Shown: positions 36,258-45,358 of the stretch, in pieces
Numbering within the stretch: position 1 is the first letter of the stretch
Layout: each line of letters opens with the position of its first letter
Assembly: GCF_022014595.1 (NCBI RefSeq)
Contig: NZ_CP091740.1
Span: 2,654,200-2,718,199 of the forward strand
Direction of reading: 5' to 3'
DNA from: Solitalea lacus
Lineage (GTDB): Bacteria > Bacteroidota > Bacteroidia > Sphingobacteriales > Sphingobacteriaceae
Length of the DNA stretch: 64,000 nt
The notes under the pieces: generated by a model
The model's database searches: none
What the model was told of the DNA's origin: nothing
What the model saw: the letters and a program-made list of their open reading frames with translations, nothing else
Translations under genes and position numbers: made by a program

Positions 36258-37286
36258 TTGAAAAAGATTATTTTAACGGTAATTGTAGCAATAGCGATCG
36301 GCGCTTTATCGGTTGCCGGTTACTTTTACTTTAAACTTTTAAAGCCTAACACAGGCGATTTTGAACAGAAAGCATATTTATTCATTCCAACGGGAGGAAC
36401 ATTTAAAAATGTAATCGACAGTTTAGAGAAAAATCACTTGTTGAAAAACATTAACACCTTTAAATGGAGTGCTGACTTTATGAAATATAACGACAGCAAT
36501 ATTAAAGCCGGACGCTATAGAATAAATAAAGGAATGAACAACAGAGCTATTATAAATATGCTCAAGGCCGGCAATCAGGAACCTGTTCGATTAACATTTA
36601 ACAACATCCGTATAAAATCTCAATTTTCGGGATACGTTGCCCGTAAACTTGAAATTGATTCGGTAAAATTCCTGGCTATGCTTAATGATGAACAGTTCGT
36701 TGGCAAGTTCGGGTTTACTCCTGAGACTGTTTTTACCATGTTCATTCCTAATACTTACGAGTTATTTTGGAACACTAATCAGCAAAAGTTTTTCAGCAGA
36801 ATGTATGATGAATATCAAAAATTCTGGACTTCTGATAGAAAGAAAAAAGCTGAAACTTTGGGTTTAACGCCTGAAAAGGTTTGCATTTTAGCATCAATTG
36901 TTTACTGGGAAACCAAAAGGACCGATGAAATGCCTATGGTAGCCGGCGTTTATTTGAACAGATTGCATAAAGGAATGAAATTGGAAGCAGATCCTACGGT
37001 TATTTTTGCCGAAGGTGATTTTTCTATCTCAAGGGTACGTGGTAAAATGATGTCTAACCAATCTCCGTATAACACCTACGTTCATACAGGATTGCCTCCT
37101 GGGCCAATATCCATGCCTTCTGTTACAGCAATTGATGCCGTATTAAATCCCAAAAAGCATAACTACATTTATTTTTGTGCTAAAGATGATTTTTCGGGGT
37201 ATCATGCTTTTGCCGAAACCATGGAACAACATATGGTGAATGCCCGTAAATTCCAGAAGGCACTTAATGACCGTGGAATCAACTAA
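36258..37286 (+). CDS. mltG: Endolytic transglycosylase MltG (YceG-like)
   Basis: A 342-residue protein with an N-terminal membrane anchor (IILTVIVAIAIGALSVAGYFYF), a LysM-like region and the YceG catalytic domain. The core LASIVYWETKR carries the invariant Glu218 of the xxET motif, followed by VAGVYLNRLHKGMKLEADPTVIF. The family cuts nascent glycan strands to end synthesis. The start codon is TTG because no ATG or GTG is in range and the anchor begins there. Confidence 0.92.
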   Translation: MKKIILTVIVAIAIGALSVAGYFYFKLLKPNTGDFEQKAYLFIPTGGTFKNVIDSLEKNHLLKNINTFKWSADFMKYNDSNIKAGRYRINKGMNNRAIINMLKAGNQEPVRLTFNNIRIKSQFSGYVARKLEIDSVKFLAMLNDEQFVGKFGFTPETVFTMFIPNTYELFWNTNQQKFFSRMYDEYQKFWTSDRKKKAETLGLTPEKVCILASIVYWETKRTDEMPMVAGVYLNRLHKGMKLEADPTVIFAEGDFSISRVRGKMMSNQSPYNTYVHTGLPPGPISMPSVTAIDAVLNPKKHNYIYFCAKDDFSGYHAFAETMEQHMVNARKFQKALNDRGIN

Positions 37287-37304
37287 GAGAACGATATCTA
37301 TATT

Positions 37305-37340
37305 AAAATGCAGCGTTTATGATCATTGGCGCTGCATTTT
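37305..37340 (+). terminator. Intrinsic terminator of the PASTA-rhodanese-mltG operon
   Basis: AAAATGCAGCG (37305-37315) pairs with CGCTGCATTTT (37330-37340) and is followed by T-rich sequence. Confidence 0.8.
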
Positions 37341-37376
37341 TCATTTTCAGCTTAAACAAACACACCTAATAATAAA

Positions 37377-39650
37377 ATGAATCAATTAAAATTAATCCGG
37401 ATCTGTGCTTTAATGGCAATAACAGCCATTCAGATTCCATTAAATGCGCAACCGCTGCCTGAACACCTTAAAATTCAAAAGCCTTTTTTCAGCATGAAAA
37501 AAGTTGATGAAAACGCTATGAATTTTAGCCAGTTACAATGGAACAAAGACGGGCATTTGTTTACACTACTTAACGAACTTTCTAACGGTTTTGAAATTGC
37601 TGAATACAATCCGGTACAAAATTTTGAAAAAAAAATACTGGTAACATCTGCAGATTTAATCCAAAAAGAAACAGCTAAACCATTACCCGTTGAATCATAT
37701 ACTTGGGACCCTGCCAAACAAGTATTATTGTTATTTAGTAATTCAAAACGTGTATGGCGTGAAAATACCAGAGGCGATTTTTGGATTTACGATGTTAAAA
37801 CAAAGGCTTTACGTCAAATTGGCAAAGGATTACCAGCCTCGTCATTACAATTTGCAAAACTTTCACCTGATGGCTTAAAAGCAGCCTATGTGAGTAAGCA
37901 TAATATTTATGTTGAAGACTTACAAAGCGGAAAAATTACACAGCTTACCTTTGATGGAACTGACAGGGTAATAAACGGAACTTTTGACTGGGCCTACGAA
38001 GAAGAATTGTTTTGTCGTGATGGTTTCCGGTGGAGTCCCGATAGCAGAGCAATAGCATACTGGCAAATTGATGCATCAAAAATCGGCAATTTTCTGATGA
38101 TTAATAATACCGATTCTATCTATTCGTTTACAATCCCTGTTGAGTATCCGAAAGTAGGCTTCAATCCTTCAAAAGCTAAAATTGGTGTTATCAATATTGA
38201 AGCAACATCTACCAAATGGATGAATATTCCGGGTGATGCTGAAAAGAATTACCTCCCACGCATGGATTGGGCCGGCAATAGTAATGAGTTAATGGTACAA
38301 CAGTTGAATCGTAAACAAGACTCCTGTAAACTATACCTTATCAATGCTCAATCAGGTTCAGCCAAGAATGTTTACAAAGAAAGCGATGCTGCCTGGATTG
38401 ACCTAAACTATTTTTGGCAATATGACCGAACAGGATGGGATTTCATAAATGGTGGTAAAGAGTTTTTATGGACTTCGGAGAAAGACGGCTGGAGACACGT
38501 TTATCGTCTCAATCGCGATGGTTCCAATGAACGTTTAATTTCAAAAGGAAACTATGACGTTATGGACATTAAAGGCATTGATCCGGCTAAAGGTATTTTA
38601 TATTTCTATGGTTCCACCAAAAATGCAACACAACAATATCTCTATAGCTTAAAAATTGATGGTAAAGGAGCATTAACAATGGTATCTCCGGCAAATCAAA
38701 CAGGAACGCACACTTACAATGCTTCTCCTGATGGTCAATTTGCCGTACACTCATTCTCAAACCATACTACCGCCCCTCAGGAACAGTTTATCAAATTAAA
38801 CGGGCATGAAAAATTAAAAGATGGGGAAAGTTACCGTTTAACTGCAGAGCAGATAAAGCAATACATGCCAAACCCTAAAAGCTTTTTTCAGGTTACCACA
38901 GCTGACGGCATAACTATGGACGGCTGGATGATTAAACCTGCTAATTTTGATGAAAGTAAAAAATATCCTCTACTATTCGATATTTATGGTGAGCCGGCTG
39001 CTGCGACTGTGAAAGATGTGTTCAGCCCTAACAATTGGCATCAACAACTGGCTAATAAAGGATATGTTATAATTTCATTAGACAACCGTGGAGCTCCTGT
39101 TGCCAAGGGAAGAGAGTGGAGAAAAGCGATATTCAAAAATATTGGTGTCTTAAACGTTCGCGATCAAGCTATGGCAACCAAAGAAATTCTGAAATGGAAA
39201 TGGGTTGATAGCAGTCGTGTTGCCGTATGGGGTTGGAGTGGAGGTGGCTCATCTACCCAAAACCTTATGTTTAAATACCCTGAAATTTATAAAACAGGTA
39301 TGGCTGTTGCAGGTGTAGCTAATATGTTAACTTATGACAATATTTACCAGGAACGCTATATGGGCTTATTGCCACAATCTTTAAATTCATATAAAGAAGG
39401 CTCATCAATAAATCATGTAAAAGGATTACAAGGAAATTTATTGTTAATTCATGGAAGCGGAGATGACAACGTTCATTACCAAAACCACGAAATGCTTGTA
39501 AACGCCCTTGTTGCTGCCGGTAAAAGCTTTGAAATGATGGTTTACCCTAACCGCTCACATTCAATAAATGAAGGAGAGGGGACAAGTAAACACCTTTTCC
39601 AACTTTTAACTAAGTATTTGGAAGAACATTGCCCTGCAGGTGCTCGATAA
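37377..39650 (+). CDS. S9 family peptidase, DPP IV type
   Basis: A 757-residue protein with a signal peptide (cleavage near LNAQP), an N-terminal eight-bladed propeller domain of the DPPIV_N type and a C-terminal prolyl oligopeptidase domain. The EELFCRDGFRWSPDS region matches the Glu-bearing loop that binds the substrate N-terminus. The catalytic Ser621 is in GWSGGGS (GWSYGG in mammalian DPP IV), with Asp in GSGDDNVH and His in NRSHSI. It removes X-Pro type dipeptides in the periplasm. Confidence 0.9.
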   Translation: MNQLKLIRICALMAITAIQIPLNAQPLPEHLKIQKPFFSMKKVDENAMNFSQLQWNKDGHLFTLLNELSNGFEIAEYNPVQNFEKKILVTSADLIQKETAKPLPVESYTWDPAKQVLLLFSNSKRVWRENTRGDFWIYDVKTKALRQIGKGLPASSLQFAKLSPDGLKAAYVSKHNIYVEDLQSGKITQLTFDGTDRVINGTFDWAYEEELFCRDGFRWSPDSRAIAYWQIDASKIGNFLMINNTDSIYSFTIPVEYPKVGFNPSKAKIGVINIEATSTKWMNIPGDAEKNYLPRMDWAGNSNELMVQQLNRKQDSCKLYLINAQSGSAKNVYKESDAAWIDLNYFWQYDRTGWDFINGGKEFLWTSEKDGWRHVYRLNRDGSNERLISKGNYDVMDIKGIDPAKGILYFYGSTKNATQQYLYSLKIDGKGALTMVSPANQTGTHTYNASPDGQFAVHSFSNHTTAPQEQFIKLNGHEKLKDGESYRLTAEQIKQYMPNPKSFFQVTTADGITMDGWMIKPANFDESKKYPLLFDIYGEPAAATVKDVFSPNNWHQQLANKGYVIISLDNRGAPVAKGREWRKAIFKNIGVLNVRDQAMATKEILKWKWVDSSRVAVWGWSGGGSSTQNLMFKYPEIYKTGMAVAGVANMLTYDNIYQERYMGLLPQSLNSYKEGSSINHVKGLQGNLLLIHGSGDDNVHYQNHEMLVNALVAAGKSFEMMVYPNRSHSINEGEGTSKHLFQLLTKYLEEHCPAGAR

Positions 39651-39660
39651 ATTAATGCTG

Positions 39661-39709
39661 AATTATGGATGATAGGTTATAACTTATCATCCATAATTTA
39701 TAACCTATC
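39661..39709. repeat. Overlapping alternative hairpins after the S9 peptidase
   Basis: AATTATGGATGATA (39661-39674) pairs perfectly with 39685-39698. GATAGGTTATAA (39671-39682) pairs perfectly with 39698-39709. The two stems share bases and cannot form together. The element lies between the peptidase stop and the next thioesterase start. Confidence 0.6.
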
Positions 39710-39722
39710 ATTCAACATAAAA

Positions 39723-40133
39723 ATGTATATACACGAAACCAAACTACGCGTACGTTACGGAGAAACAGATCAAATGGGTTACATGTATTATGGAAACTAC
39801 GCTGAATTTTTGGAAGTAGCACGGGTAGAAATGCTCCGCAACCTTGGACTAACCTATAAAAGCTTCGAAGAGTCAGGTATTATGATGCCTGTATTGGAAT
39901 TAAACATCAAATACATTAAACCTGCCAGGTATGATGATGAAATTACCATAAAAACGATTATGAAGCATTTGCCGGCTATTCGCATTCATTTTGACTATGA
40001 GTTATACAACGAGGCAGGAGAATTGCTAACAATAGCTCATACCAAGCTGGTTTTTGTTGACATGGCAACAAATAAACCATGTCATGCTCCTCAAAGCTTT
40101 ATGGAAAAATTGAAAGGATATTTTGCAAACTAA
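39723..40133 (+). CDS. Acyl-CoA thioesterase (YbgC/FadM type)
   Basis: A 136-residue hotdog protein with the motif VRYGETDQMGYMYYGNYAEFLEVARVEML, whose Asp and Tyr/Asn residues mark the YbgC/FadM 4HBT-like group. The ATG at 39723 is chosen because upstream in-frame codons run through the palindrome. It probably hydrolyses short or medium acyl-CoA and is a second hotdog protein in the window, not closely similar to the one at 29504. Confidence 0.87.
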   Translation: MYIHETKLRVRYGETDQMGYMYYGNYAEFLEVARVEMLRNLGLTYKSFEESGIMMPVLELNIKYIKPARYDDEITIKTIMKHLPAIRIHFDYELYNEAGELLTIAHTKLVFVDMATNKPCHAPQSFMEKLKGYFAN

Positions 40134-40206
40134 TTAAGCTGTGCGTTTTGCCAGGTTTCCCAATCAATTCAAATAACTAATTTTAATCATAAACCAACTT
40201 ATTCAA

Positions 40207-41202
40207 ATGATGAAGGTAGAGCGGTTACTCAATAAAAGTGGTTTGTACCTTGGGTTCATTTCATGGACTAAGCGAACTGCTTTACCCGGTTTCCAACAAC
40301 TGCCCATTTATACTGTAGCTGTTTTCTTTTTTAATGAATTGAAAAAAGAATCATTGGTTACAAAATCATCTTCGTTAGCTTATAGCTTTTTACTTGCAAT
40401 TTTTCCTGCAATCATCTTTTTATTCACATTAATACCTTATATACCAATTGAAGGCTTTCAGGATCACCTGTTAACTCTTTTAATGCAAATATTACCTTAT
40501 AACGCTTATAAAGCCGCAGAAGACACCCTTTTCGACATTATCAAAAATCAAAACGTAAGCTTATTGTCTTTCGGTTTTATTGCAGCTGCATTTTTCTCCA
40601 CAAATGGAGTAAACTCGTTAATGCGCGCATTTAACAAGGCTTCATTAGTTGCTGAAAGAAGAAGCTTTATAAAAAAAAGAACCATTGCCTTATTACTTAC
40701 CATCTACATTGCTCTTTCAATAGTTGTGGGTATAACAGCTTTAATAGTAGGGGAGTTCACCATGAATTTTCTTGAATCTGAGGGACTCATCAGGGCTTGG
40801 CTTTTAGTATTTGCAGTACAAGCATTCAGATGGCTGGTAATAGCCTTTTTATTCCTGTTTGCCACCTCTCTTTTATATTACTACGGACCATCAACCACCC
40901 GCTCCAAGAAATTTATTACCCCAGGATCGGTATTAGCAACATTTCTGGCCATTATCGTATTTATAGGCTTTGCCTATTACATAAATAATTTTGGCGCCTA
41001 CAATAAGTTATATGGTTCAATCGGCACTCTAATCGTAATTATGATTTGGCTTTATATTAATTCAATGATTATACTCATTGGATATGAGCTAAATGCAAGT
41101 ATTGTGTTATCAAAACGGAGCTTAATTATAACCTCGGAAGCACCCGATTGGCGAAGAAGCAGAAATTCAGCCGGACAAAAAAACAGGCTTAAAACCAGCT
41201 AA
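40207..41202 (+). CDS. YihY/BrkB family membrane protein
   Basis: A 331-residue polytopic protein of the YihY/virulence factor BrkB family: ESLVTKSSSLAYSFLLAIFPAIIFLFTLIPYIP near residue 60, GFIAAAFFSTNGVNSLMRAFNKAS, then YGPSTTRSKKFITPGSVLATFLAIIVFIGFAYYINNFGAYNKLYGSIGTLIVIMIWLYINSMIILIGYELNA. About six helices. Older names such as ribonuclease BN are wrong. Transport of small molecules is suspected for the family. Confidence 0.88.
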   Translation: MMKVERLLNKSGLYLGFISWTKRTALPGFQQLPIYTVAVFFFNELKKESLVTKSSSLAYSFLLAIFPAIIFLFTLIPYIPIEGFQDHLLTLLMQILPYNAYKAAEDTLFDIIKNQNVSLLSFGFIAAAFFSTNGVNSLMRAFNKASLVAERRSFIKKRTIALLLTIYIALSIVVGITALIVGEFTMNFLESEGLIRAWLLVFAVQAFRWLVIAFLFLFATSLLYYYGPSTTRSKKFITPGSVLATFLAIIVFIGFAYYINNFGAYNKLYGSIGTLIVIMIWLYINSMIILIGYELNASIVLSKRSLIITSEAPDWRRSRNSAGQKNRLKTS

Positions 41203-41225
41203 TTAAAGATTTTTTTAAAATTTTA

Positions 41226-41256
41226 TTTGGTAGTAATCCCTGAATTTGTACTTTTG
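41226..41256 (+). promoter_or_regulatory. Promoter of tRNA-Ser
   Basis: TTTG (41226-41229) and a perfect TAnnTTTG element TACTTTTG (41249-41256) are 19 bases apart. The tRNA begins six bases later. Confidence 0.65.
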
Positions 41257-41261
41257 CCTCC

Positions 41262-41346
41262 GGAAAGTTGGCAGAGTGGTCGAATGCGGCGGTCTTGAAA
41301 ACCGTTGACTGTAACAGGTCCGGGGGTTCGAATCCCTCACTTTCCG
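41262..41346 (+). tRNA. tRNA-Ser (anticodon TGA)
   Basis: An 85-base class II tRNA. The acceptor stem GGAAAGT pairs with ACTTTCC (41339-41345) with discriminator G. The anticodon stem GCGGT/ACCGT holds loop CTTGAAA with anticodon TGA at 41296-41298. A long variable arm and the T arm GGGGGTTCGAATCCC follow. CCA is not encoded. Confidence 0.95.
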
Positions 41347-41370
41347 CTCCCTACTTAATCAAAAAGTAAC

Positions 41371-41406
41371 AAACGCTGTAAATTGAATGGTTTACAGCGT
41401 TTTTGT
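41371..41406 (+). terminator. Terminator of tRNA-Ser
   Basis: AAACGCTGTAAA (41371-41382) pairs perfectly with 41391-41402 and runs into a T tract. Confidence 0.85.
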
Positions 41407-41442
41407 TTTGGTACCTGTCTCAAAAAGTTCATTAATTCTTAT

Positions 41443-41606
41443 GGATCAAGTGCAAAAGTTGTGGAGTAGGGAATAAAAGTTCATTTTTGTGCATCCTAAA
41501 AAACACCATGCACGAGTCCTATAAAGCCCTGATCCCACTGATCCTTCCTGAATCCATTGAGGAATATTTTGAATTAACCAGTGCCATTTTATGTTTCGCT
41601 AAATGA
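41443..41606 (+). pseudogene. ISAon1-like transposase, 5' fragment (left copy)
   Basis: From GGATCAAGT at 41443 to about 41579 this is nearly the same as the reverse strand of 50846-50982. It encodes the transposase start MHESYKALIPLILPESIEEYFELT from ATG at 41508. After that the similarity stops and the frame ends at 41606. It is a truncated insertion-sequence end. Confidence 0.75.
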
Positions 41607-42210
41607 ATTCAAACTTATGGAAACAGTTGAAAGATATTTAATTGCTAGGGTTTTTAAAGAACAGAACGTTTAAAAGAGCATTAGCCTAACAGGACAAAAG
41701 CACTTTTAGCCATACATCTTGATTAAAGCCCGATTGTAGCTTAATTTAATTTTATCTGCTGAAGAATTGGGAGATAAATCTCGTGAAATTGCTTTGGCTC
41801 TTTCAGTTTTGCTTATGGAAACGGAGGTGCATCATGGCTAAACAAAACAAACACGTGGCCTGGGATTTCGACCTGACCCAGTTTACCGTCAGGATAATCG
41901 CCGCTATGTTTCGGTGGAGACCGAGGTGTTGACCTATACGGATGGTATATTAAAGCTACTAGTCAGTATTCGTGATGAAACGGAAGAACTGCTGTGTTTA
42001 AAAGTGACTCCGGCTGCTTTACTGGTTTGGTGTAGCAAGATGGAGGATGGTAGCAGTTTAAGCCGCCATGCGTACTTTGGCTTGTACCGGTTCGTGTTCT
42101 TGAGTGGCTATAAGAGTTTTCAAGGGTATTATTGGCCGGATTTCTTTAAGGAGAAGAATAAATTCTTGCAAGTTACAAAAGGAGCATTCCAGCTTTTTAA
42201 TTCAGGCTAA
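41607..42210 (+). pseudogene. Decayed coding region of unknown family
   Basis: Several frames read like protein but are broken. ILSAEELGDKSREIALALSVLLMETEVHHG ends in a stop at 41838-41840. MAKQNKHVAWDFDLTQF starts at 41834. An unbroken piece at 41914-42210 begins with GTG and reads ETEVLTYTDGILKLL and KVTPAALLVWCSKMEDG, with upstream residues QDNRRYVSV in the same frame. I do not recognise the family. The region looks like one or two genes with frameshifts rather than functional genes. Confidence 0.45.
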
Positions 42211-42818
42211 GTCGCAATATGGAGCATTTTTCCGTCCGGGGGGGCCCTTGCTTTCTTGTGATTCGGAAGCTTTTTGTGAACTTCGCCTTCCCTCCGTAAC
42301 CAGACAATCCCACCCTATGAGAGGGTAAGGTGGAAAATGGTACAATGAACAGAAGATAGCAGTAGTTGCTGCAGAATGCATCCCAGAACTTTTAAACAAA
42401 CATCAACGTTTAAACCGGCTACTTAATCAGGCTGTTTTGAACGAAAATGTAAAGTGAAACAGCGAAGGCATCAGCTTTATACCCATAGGGTACCTGAGTA
42501 GCCGAACAGGTTAAGGATTTTATTAAATTTTAAATTTGTTCGTCAATTTCTTGTCCGAATTTTCTAGATAAGCATTTAATTAATAGCAGGTATGGCTGTT
42601 TACACATTTTTGTTGTAAAAGTATGCTTTGAGAAACAACTGGGGAGTTTGCACATTATAAGGAATTACTTTGTCCCCACTATTCTTCCAACTACTATATA
42701 AACTAATGTCTAGTGACGAAATAGCATTTTTAATTAGAGCCTTAAATACTTATTTGTTAAAAATATTAAATAAAAGGAATTTTTTATATATTTAATATAC
42801 CCTTCAAATTTTACCACT
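42211..42818. other. Long non-coding or decayed stretch of the island
   Basis: No intact gene is seen in these 608 bases. Around 42353-42456 the + strand reads KIAVVAAECIPELLNKHQRLNRLLNQAVLNENVK before a stop, which looks like the end of a lost gene. A G-rich patch (about 42237-42247) and a GC-rich patch follow the previous remnant, unlike the AT-rich surroundings. The last 250 bases are AT-rich and probably carry the promoter of the next gene. Confidence 0.4.
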
Positions 42819-43160
42819 ATGAAAAAAATCTTACCGACTATTCCAGTTTTAATCTTATTCCTAAATGTTGGTTATGCTAAAGCTCAACAGCAACCCGACA
42901 GTTTAAAAACTATTCAATCAAATTATTATGCACAACAATTTGGTTTAAATAATGCAGCCGCACTAAAAACTTTTCAGATCATTAATTTATACAAGGAAAG
43001 TGTAAAAATACTTTTAAGCAAAGGCCTCAGTGAAGTCGAATTAAGAGCTAAAATTGACTTATTGATTGATGAGAAAAATGAAAAGCTAAAAAAAATATTA
43101 ACTACTGAACAGTTAGAAAAAATTGTGCCTAAAACAGAATTACAAAAAAAAAATAAGTAA
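42819..43160 (+). CDS. Small secreted helical protein
   Basis: A 113-residue protein with a signal peptide (ILPTIPVLILFLNVGYAKAQ) and a helical mature part rich in Lys, Leu and Glu (FGLNNAAALKTFQIINLYKESVKILLSKGLSEVELRAKIDLLIDEKNEKLKKILTTEQLEKI). This resembles periplasmic Spy/CpxP-like helical proteins in style only. The next lipoprotein gene starts 5 bases later, so they form an operon. Confidence 0.68.
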   Translation: MKKILPTIPVLILFLNVGYAKAQQQPDSLKTIQSNYYAQQFGLNNAAALKTFQIINLYKESVKILLSKGLSEVELRAKIDLLIDEKNEKLKKILTTEQLEKIVPKTELQKKNK

Positions 43161-43165
43161 TTCAT

Positions 43166-43726
43166 ATGATACTTCCTTTCAGAATATTTCTACTATTTAT
43201 CAGTATTGGACTTATATCTTCTTCTTGCCAAAAAGATAAAGAAAAAGAAAAAGTTGGCATTGACCTCTTACCACCTGAGTCTCATGAGGGAAAAAATACT
43301 TTCGGTTGCTTGGTAAATGGTGAATCATACTTGCCCAAAGGAACAGGTGGGCCAATACTAACTTGCACGTATCAATACATAGATGGTTTCCAGTTACATG
43401 GGTATTATTTTAATTTAGGTTGTGGTAGCGAAAAAAACGGCAAGAATTTAGGTATCGGGATTGGAACTAATAATTTGGAAATTCAGGAAGGTGGAATATA
43501 TCAATTAAAAACTAATGTCTCAGAAGAATCTGCCTATGCGTCTTATGGAATATTCACAATAGGAAACAATCAAATATTTAATCCCTTAAATGGCGAATTA
43601 AAAATAACCAAGTTCGATTATAAAAAACAAATAGTATCAGGAACTTTTTGGTTCGATGCTGCAAATGATCAAGGTGAAAGAGTGGAAGTCAGAGAGGGCA
43701 GATTTGATATGATTTTTACCAAATAG
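43166..43726 (+). CDS. Lipoprotein, DUF6252-like
   Basis: A 186-residue protein with a lipoprotein signal ending ISSSC. The mature domain has [15 protein letters not shown] near the start and [25 protein letters not shown] at the end, a pattern I associate with DUF6252 family lipoproteins of Bacteroidetes. It lies 5 bases after the helical secreted protein. The function is unknown. Confidence 0.7.
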   Translation: MILPFRIFLLFISIGLISSSCQKDKEKEKVGIDLLPPESHEGKNTFGCLVNGESYLPKGTGGPILTCTYQYIDGFQLHGYYFNLGCGSEKNGKNLGIGIGTNNLEIQEGGIYQLKTNVSEESAYASYGIFTIGNNQIFNPLNGELKITKFDYKKQIVSGTFWFDAANDQGERVEVREGRFDMIFTK

Positions 43727-43746
43727 CCAGTTTAAGCCTAACTTTT

Positions 43747-43817
43747 ATGAAAAAACTCTATTTCAAAGCAATAGTATTGCTAGTATCTTTAACATTCCAA
43801 AAACAAGTGCACATGAC
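43747..43817 (+). other. Signal-peptide start in a different frame from the RHS tip
   Basis: An ATG at 43747 encodes [18 protein letters not shown], a good export signal. A single base added in the A5 run near 43799 would join it to the RHS frame as [17 protein letters not shown]. As written, the signal frame runs on into another reading frame and is lost. A homopolymer indel in the genome or in the read is the simplest explanation. Confidence 0.55.
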
Positions 43818-44020
43818 TCTGAATGGCAGTATGATTTTAGTGGATTGCCGGAATTGTACAATACTTTCTACCGTAATTATGACCCTGCGCTTGGCCGTTT
43901 TGTAGCTGTAGACCCTAAAGCGGAAGCTACCGATGCATTGTCACCATATCATTATGCAGGAAATAATCCTATTTTGTTTAATGATCCGTTGGGTGATCGT
44001 TTTGAACGTGAGAACCCTAT
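43818..44020 (+). repeat. RHS core repeat, copy 1
   Basis: This 203-base stretch matches 45600-45802 in the same orientation. Proteins are about 85% alike from SEWQ to GDRFERE-PI. Such shared cores are where tips recombine onto full-length RHS genes. Confidence 0.8.
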
Positions 44021-44891
44021 TCGTCTTAGACCAAATTATAGCGAGTGGGGTTTTGATTTTGGCAATAGTACTGGAGGAGGAAGAATCCCAGGAGGTATTA
44101 GTCATATTAGTCAATCTAATCCAATTAATTATGGCTTTGGAGTAAATTCAGCGTTTAGTATATGGAGTAATTCTACATATGGAGGCAGCTGGTCAAGTAC
44201 GGATGGGATTCATATATTTAGATCTGCTGAAGAAGCTTTTAATGCTGGAGCCAACTATTTAGATCTTCACAATGCCTGGGGAGTTGGAGGCGCTGCTTCT
44301 TCTCGTCAAGCTGCCCGATATCAATTTAATAATATCAGAGAAGACAGAGGACTTTTAAGGTACAACCCTTCTGGAATGTATTATCAACAAGATAGAAACG
44401 GTGTATTTTATATACCAGGCACGGATAATATTGTTAATCCTTTTACTGGCGAGGTACAAGCTTCGGTGGGAGAAAGTCTTGATGCTGGATTTAAAATGGC
44501 AAATGCAATGCTGGGTACAGCTGGCTTAATAGCAAGTGGGACACAAGCTGCGGTGTATAATGAAATTTCTCAAGCAGCAAGAAGATCCGGCAACATTGTA
44601 AATGCTGTTCTTGAAAAGCGTAGTTTTGATAAAAGTTTTGGTACATTCTCCCAAAAGCTAGGTTATGTTGGTGTTGCAGTAAGTACATTAAGTTTAGGAA
44701 ATAAGTACTTTACAGGTCAAGAAATTAAAACGAGCGATTTAGTGGATTTCGGAATTGGGATAGTTTTATCTGCAGCTACGATTTCTAATCCAGTATTTAT
44801 AGTTGGCTTAGGTATTTATTCAGTAGCAGATATGTCTGGAGCTTTAGATGGGATAAAAAAAGAATATCTTAATCAAACAATTGTAAATTAA
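43845..44891 (+). CDS. Orphan RHS C-terminal tip 1 (putative pore-forming toxin)
   Basis: The frame is open upstream to about 43749. From 43818 it carries the end of an RHS core: [33 protein letters not shown] and [19 protein letters not shown]. The variable tip of about 280 residues ends in Gly/Ala-rich hydrophobic helices ([48 protein letters not shown]), as in membrane-acting toxins. It lacks the large upstream RHS shell, so it is a displaced tip or silent cassette. The next gene begins two bases later and encodes a membrane protein that fits a cognate immunity protein. Toxin action is inferred. Confidence 0.72.
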   Translation: MPELYNTFYRNYDPALGRFVAVDPKAEATDALSPYHYAGNNPILFNDPLGDRFERENPIRLRPNYSEWGFDFGNSTGGGRIPGGISHISQSNPINYGFGVNSAFSIWSNSTYGGSWSSTDGIHIFRSAEEAFNAGANYLDLHNAWGVGGAASSRQAARYQFNNIREDRGLLRYNPSGMYYQQDRNGVFYIPGTDNIVNPFTGEVQASVGESLDAGFKMANAMLGTAGLIASGTQAAVYNEISQAARRSGNIVNAVLEKRSFDKSFGTFSQKLGYVGVAVSTLSLGNKYFTGQEIKTSDLVDFGIGIVLSAATISNPVFIVGLGIYSVADMSGALDGIKKEYLNQTIVN

Positions 44892-44893
44892 TT

Positions 44894-45298
44894 ATGGATT
44901 TTATTAAACTAAGCTGTTTTCAATTATTTAATATTTACCTTAAAAAAGGAAAGTCATATGAAACTGCTAAAACAGCAGCTGTTTTAATGGTAGCGGCTTC
45001 ATTATATTCTTACTTTTTCAGCCCATTAATTTTTTTGCGACAGATTGAATTTCATAAACTTGTTTCAAAAAACACATTAAATGTATTAAGTTTTACAATG
45101 TTAATGATGGCGGGAGTAATCTATGCAGTGATTTATTTTAAAATTGAAAAAGAAAGTAAGTTCATTGGAGTTATCGAAAAATTTAATATGATGACTATTC
45201 ACCCTCTTAAAAGTACTGCAGCAATTTTATTTGGTTTTGGAGGAATTCCATTTTTTGTTCTTACTTTAATAATTCAATATTTTATGGCTAATAAATAA
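44894..45298 (+). CDS. Multi-spanning membrane protein, candidate immunity protein
   Basis: A 134-residue protein with about four hydrophobic segments (AAVLMVAASLYSYFFSPLIFL, VLSFTMLMMAGVIYAVIYF, STAAILFGFGGIPFFVLTLIIQYF, plus a weaker N-terminal one). It begins two bases after the RHS tip 1 stop and is followed directly by a strong terminator. Small inner-membrane proteins right after pore-forming tips are typical immunity proteins. No sequence family is recognised, so the role rests on position and topology. Confidence 0.65.
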   Translation: MDFIKLSCFQLFNIYLKKGKSYETAKTAAVLMVAASLYSYFFSPLIFLRQIEFHKLVSKNTLNVLSFTMLMMAGVIYAVIYFKIEKESKFIGVIEKFNMMTIHPLKSTAAILFGFGGIPFFVLTLIIQYFMANK

Positions 45299-45320
45299 TA
45301 AAATTAGTAGTTTTTATAAA

Positions 45321-45358
45321 AGTTAAACGCCCTGAAATTCGGGGCGTTTAACTTTTTT
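45321..45358 (+). terminator. Terminator closing the tip 1/immunity cassette
   Basis: AGTTAAACGCCC (45321-45332) pairs with GGGCGTTTAACT (45342-45353) and is followed by a T6 run. Confidence 0.85.

Noticed and set aside
36894-36914. MltG with a lost catalytic Glu (SIVYWET instead of SIVEKET)
   Set aside because: The second Glu of the motif, which is the invariant one as far as I can tell, is present, and the first position varies in the family.
39231-39248. DPP IV active-site change (GWSGGG instead of GWSYGG)
   Set aside because: The catalytic Ser, Asp and His are all present, and Gly at that position occurs in Bacteroidetes S9 peptidases.
41262-41346. tRNA-Ser as the attachment site of an integrated element
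   Set aside because: The island begins right after it, but I found no integrase gene and no repeat of the tRNA 3' end further right in the window.
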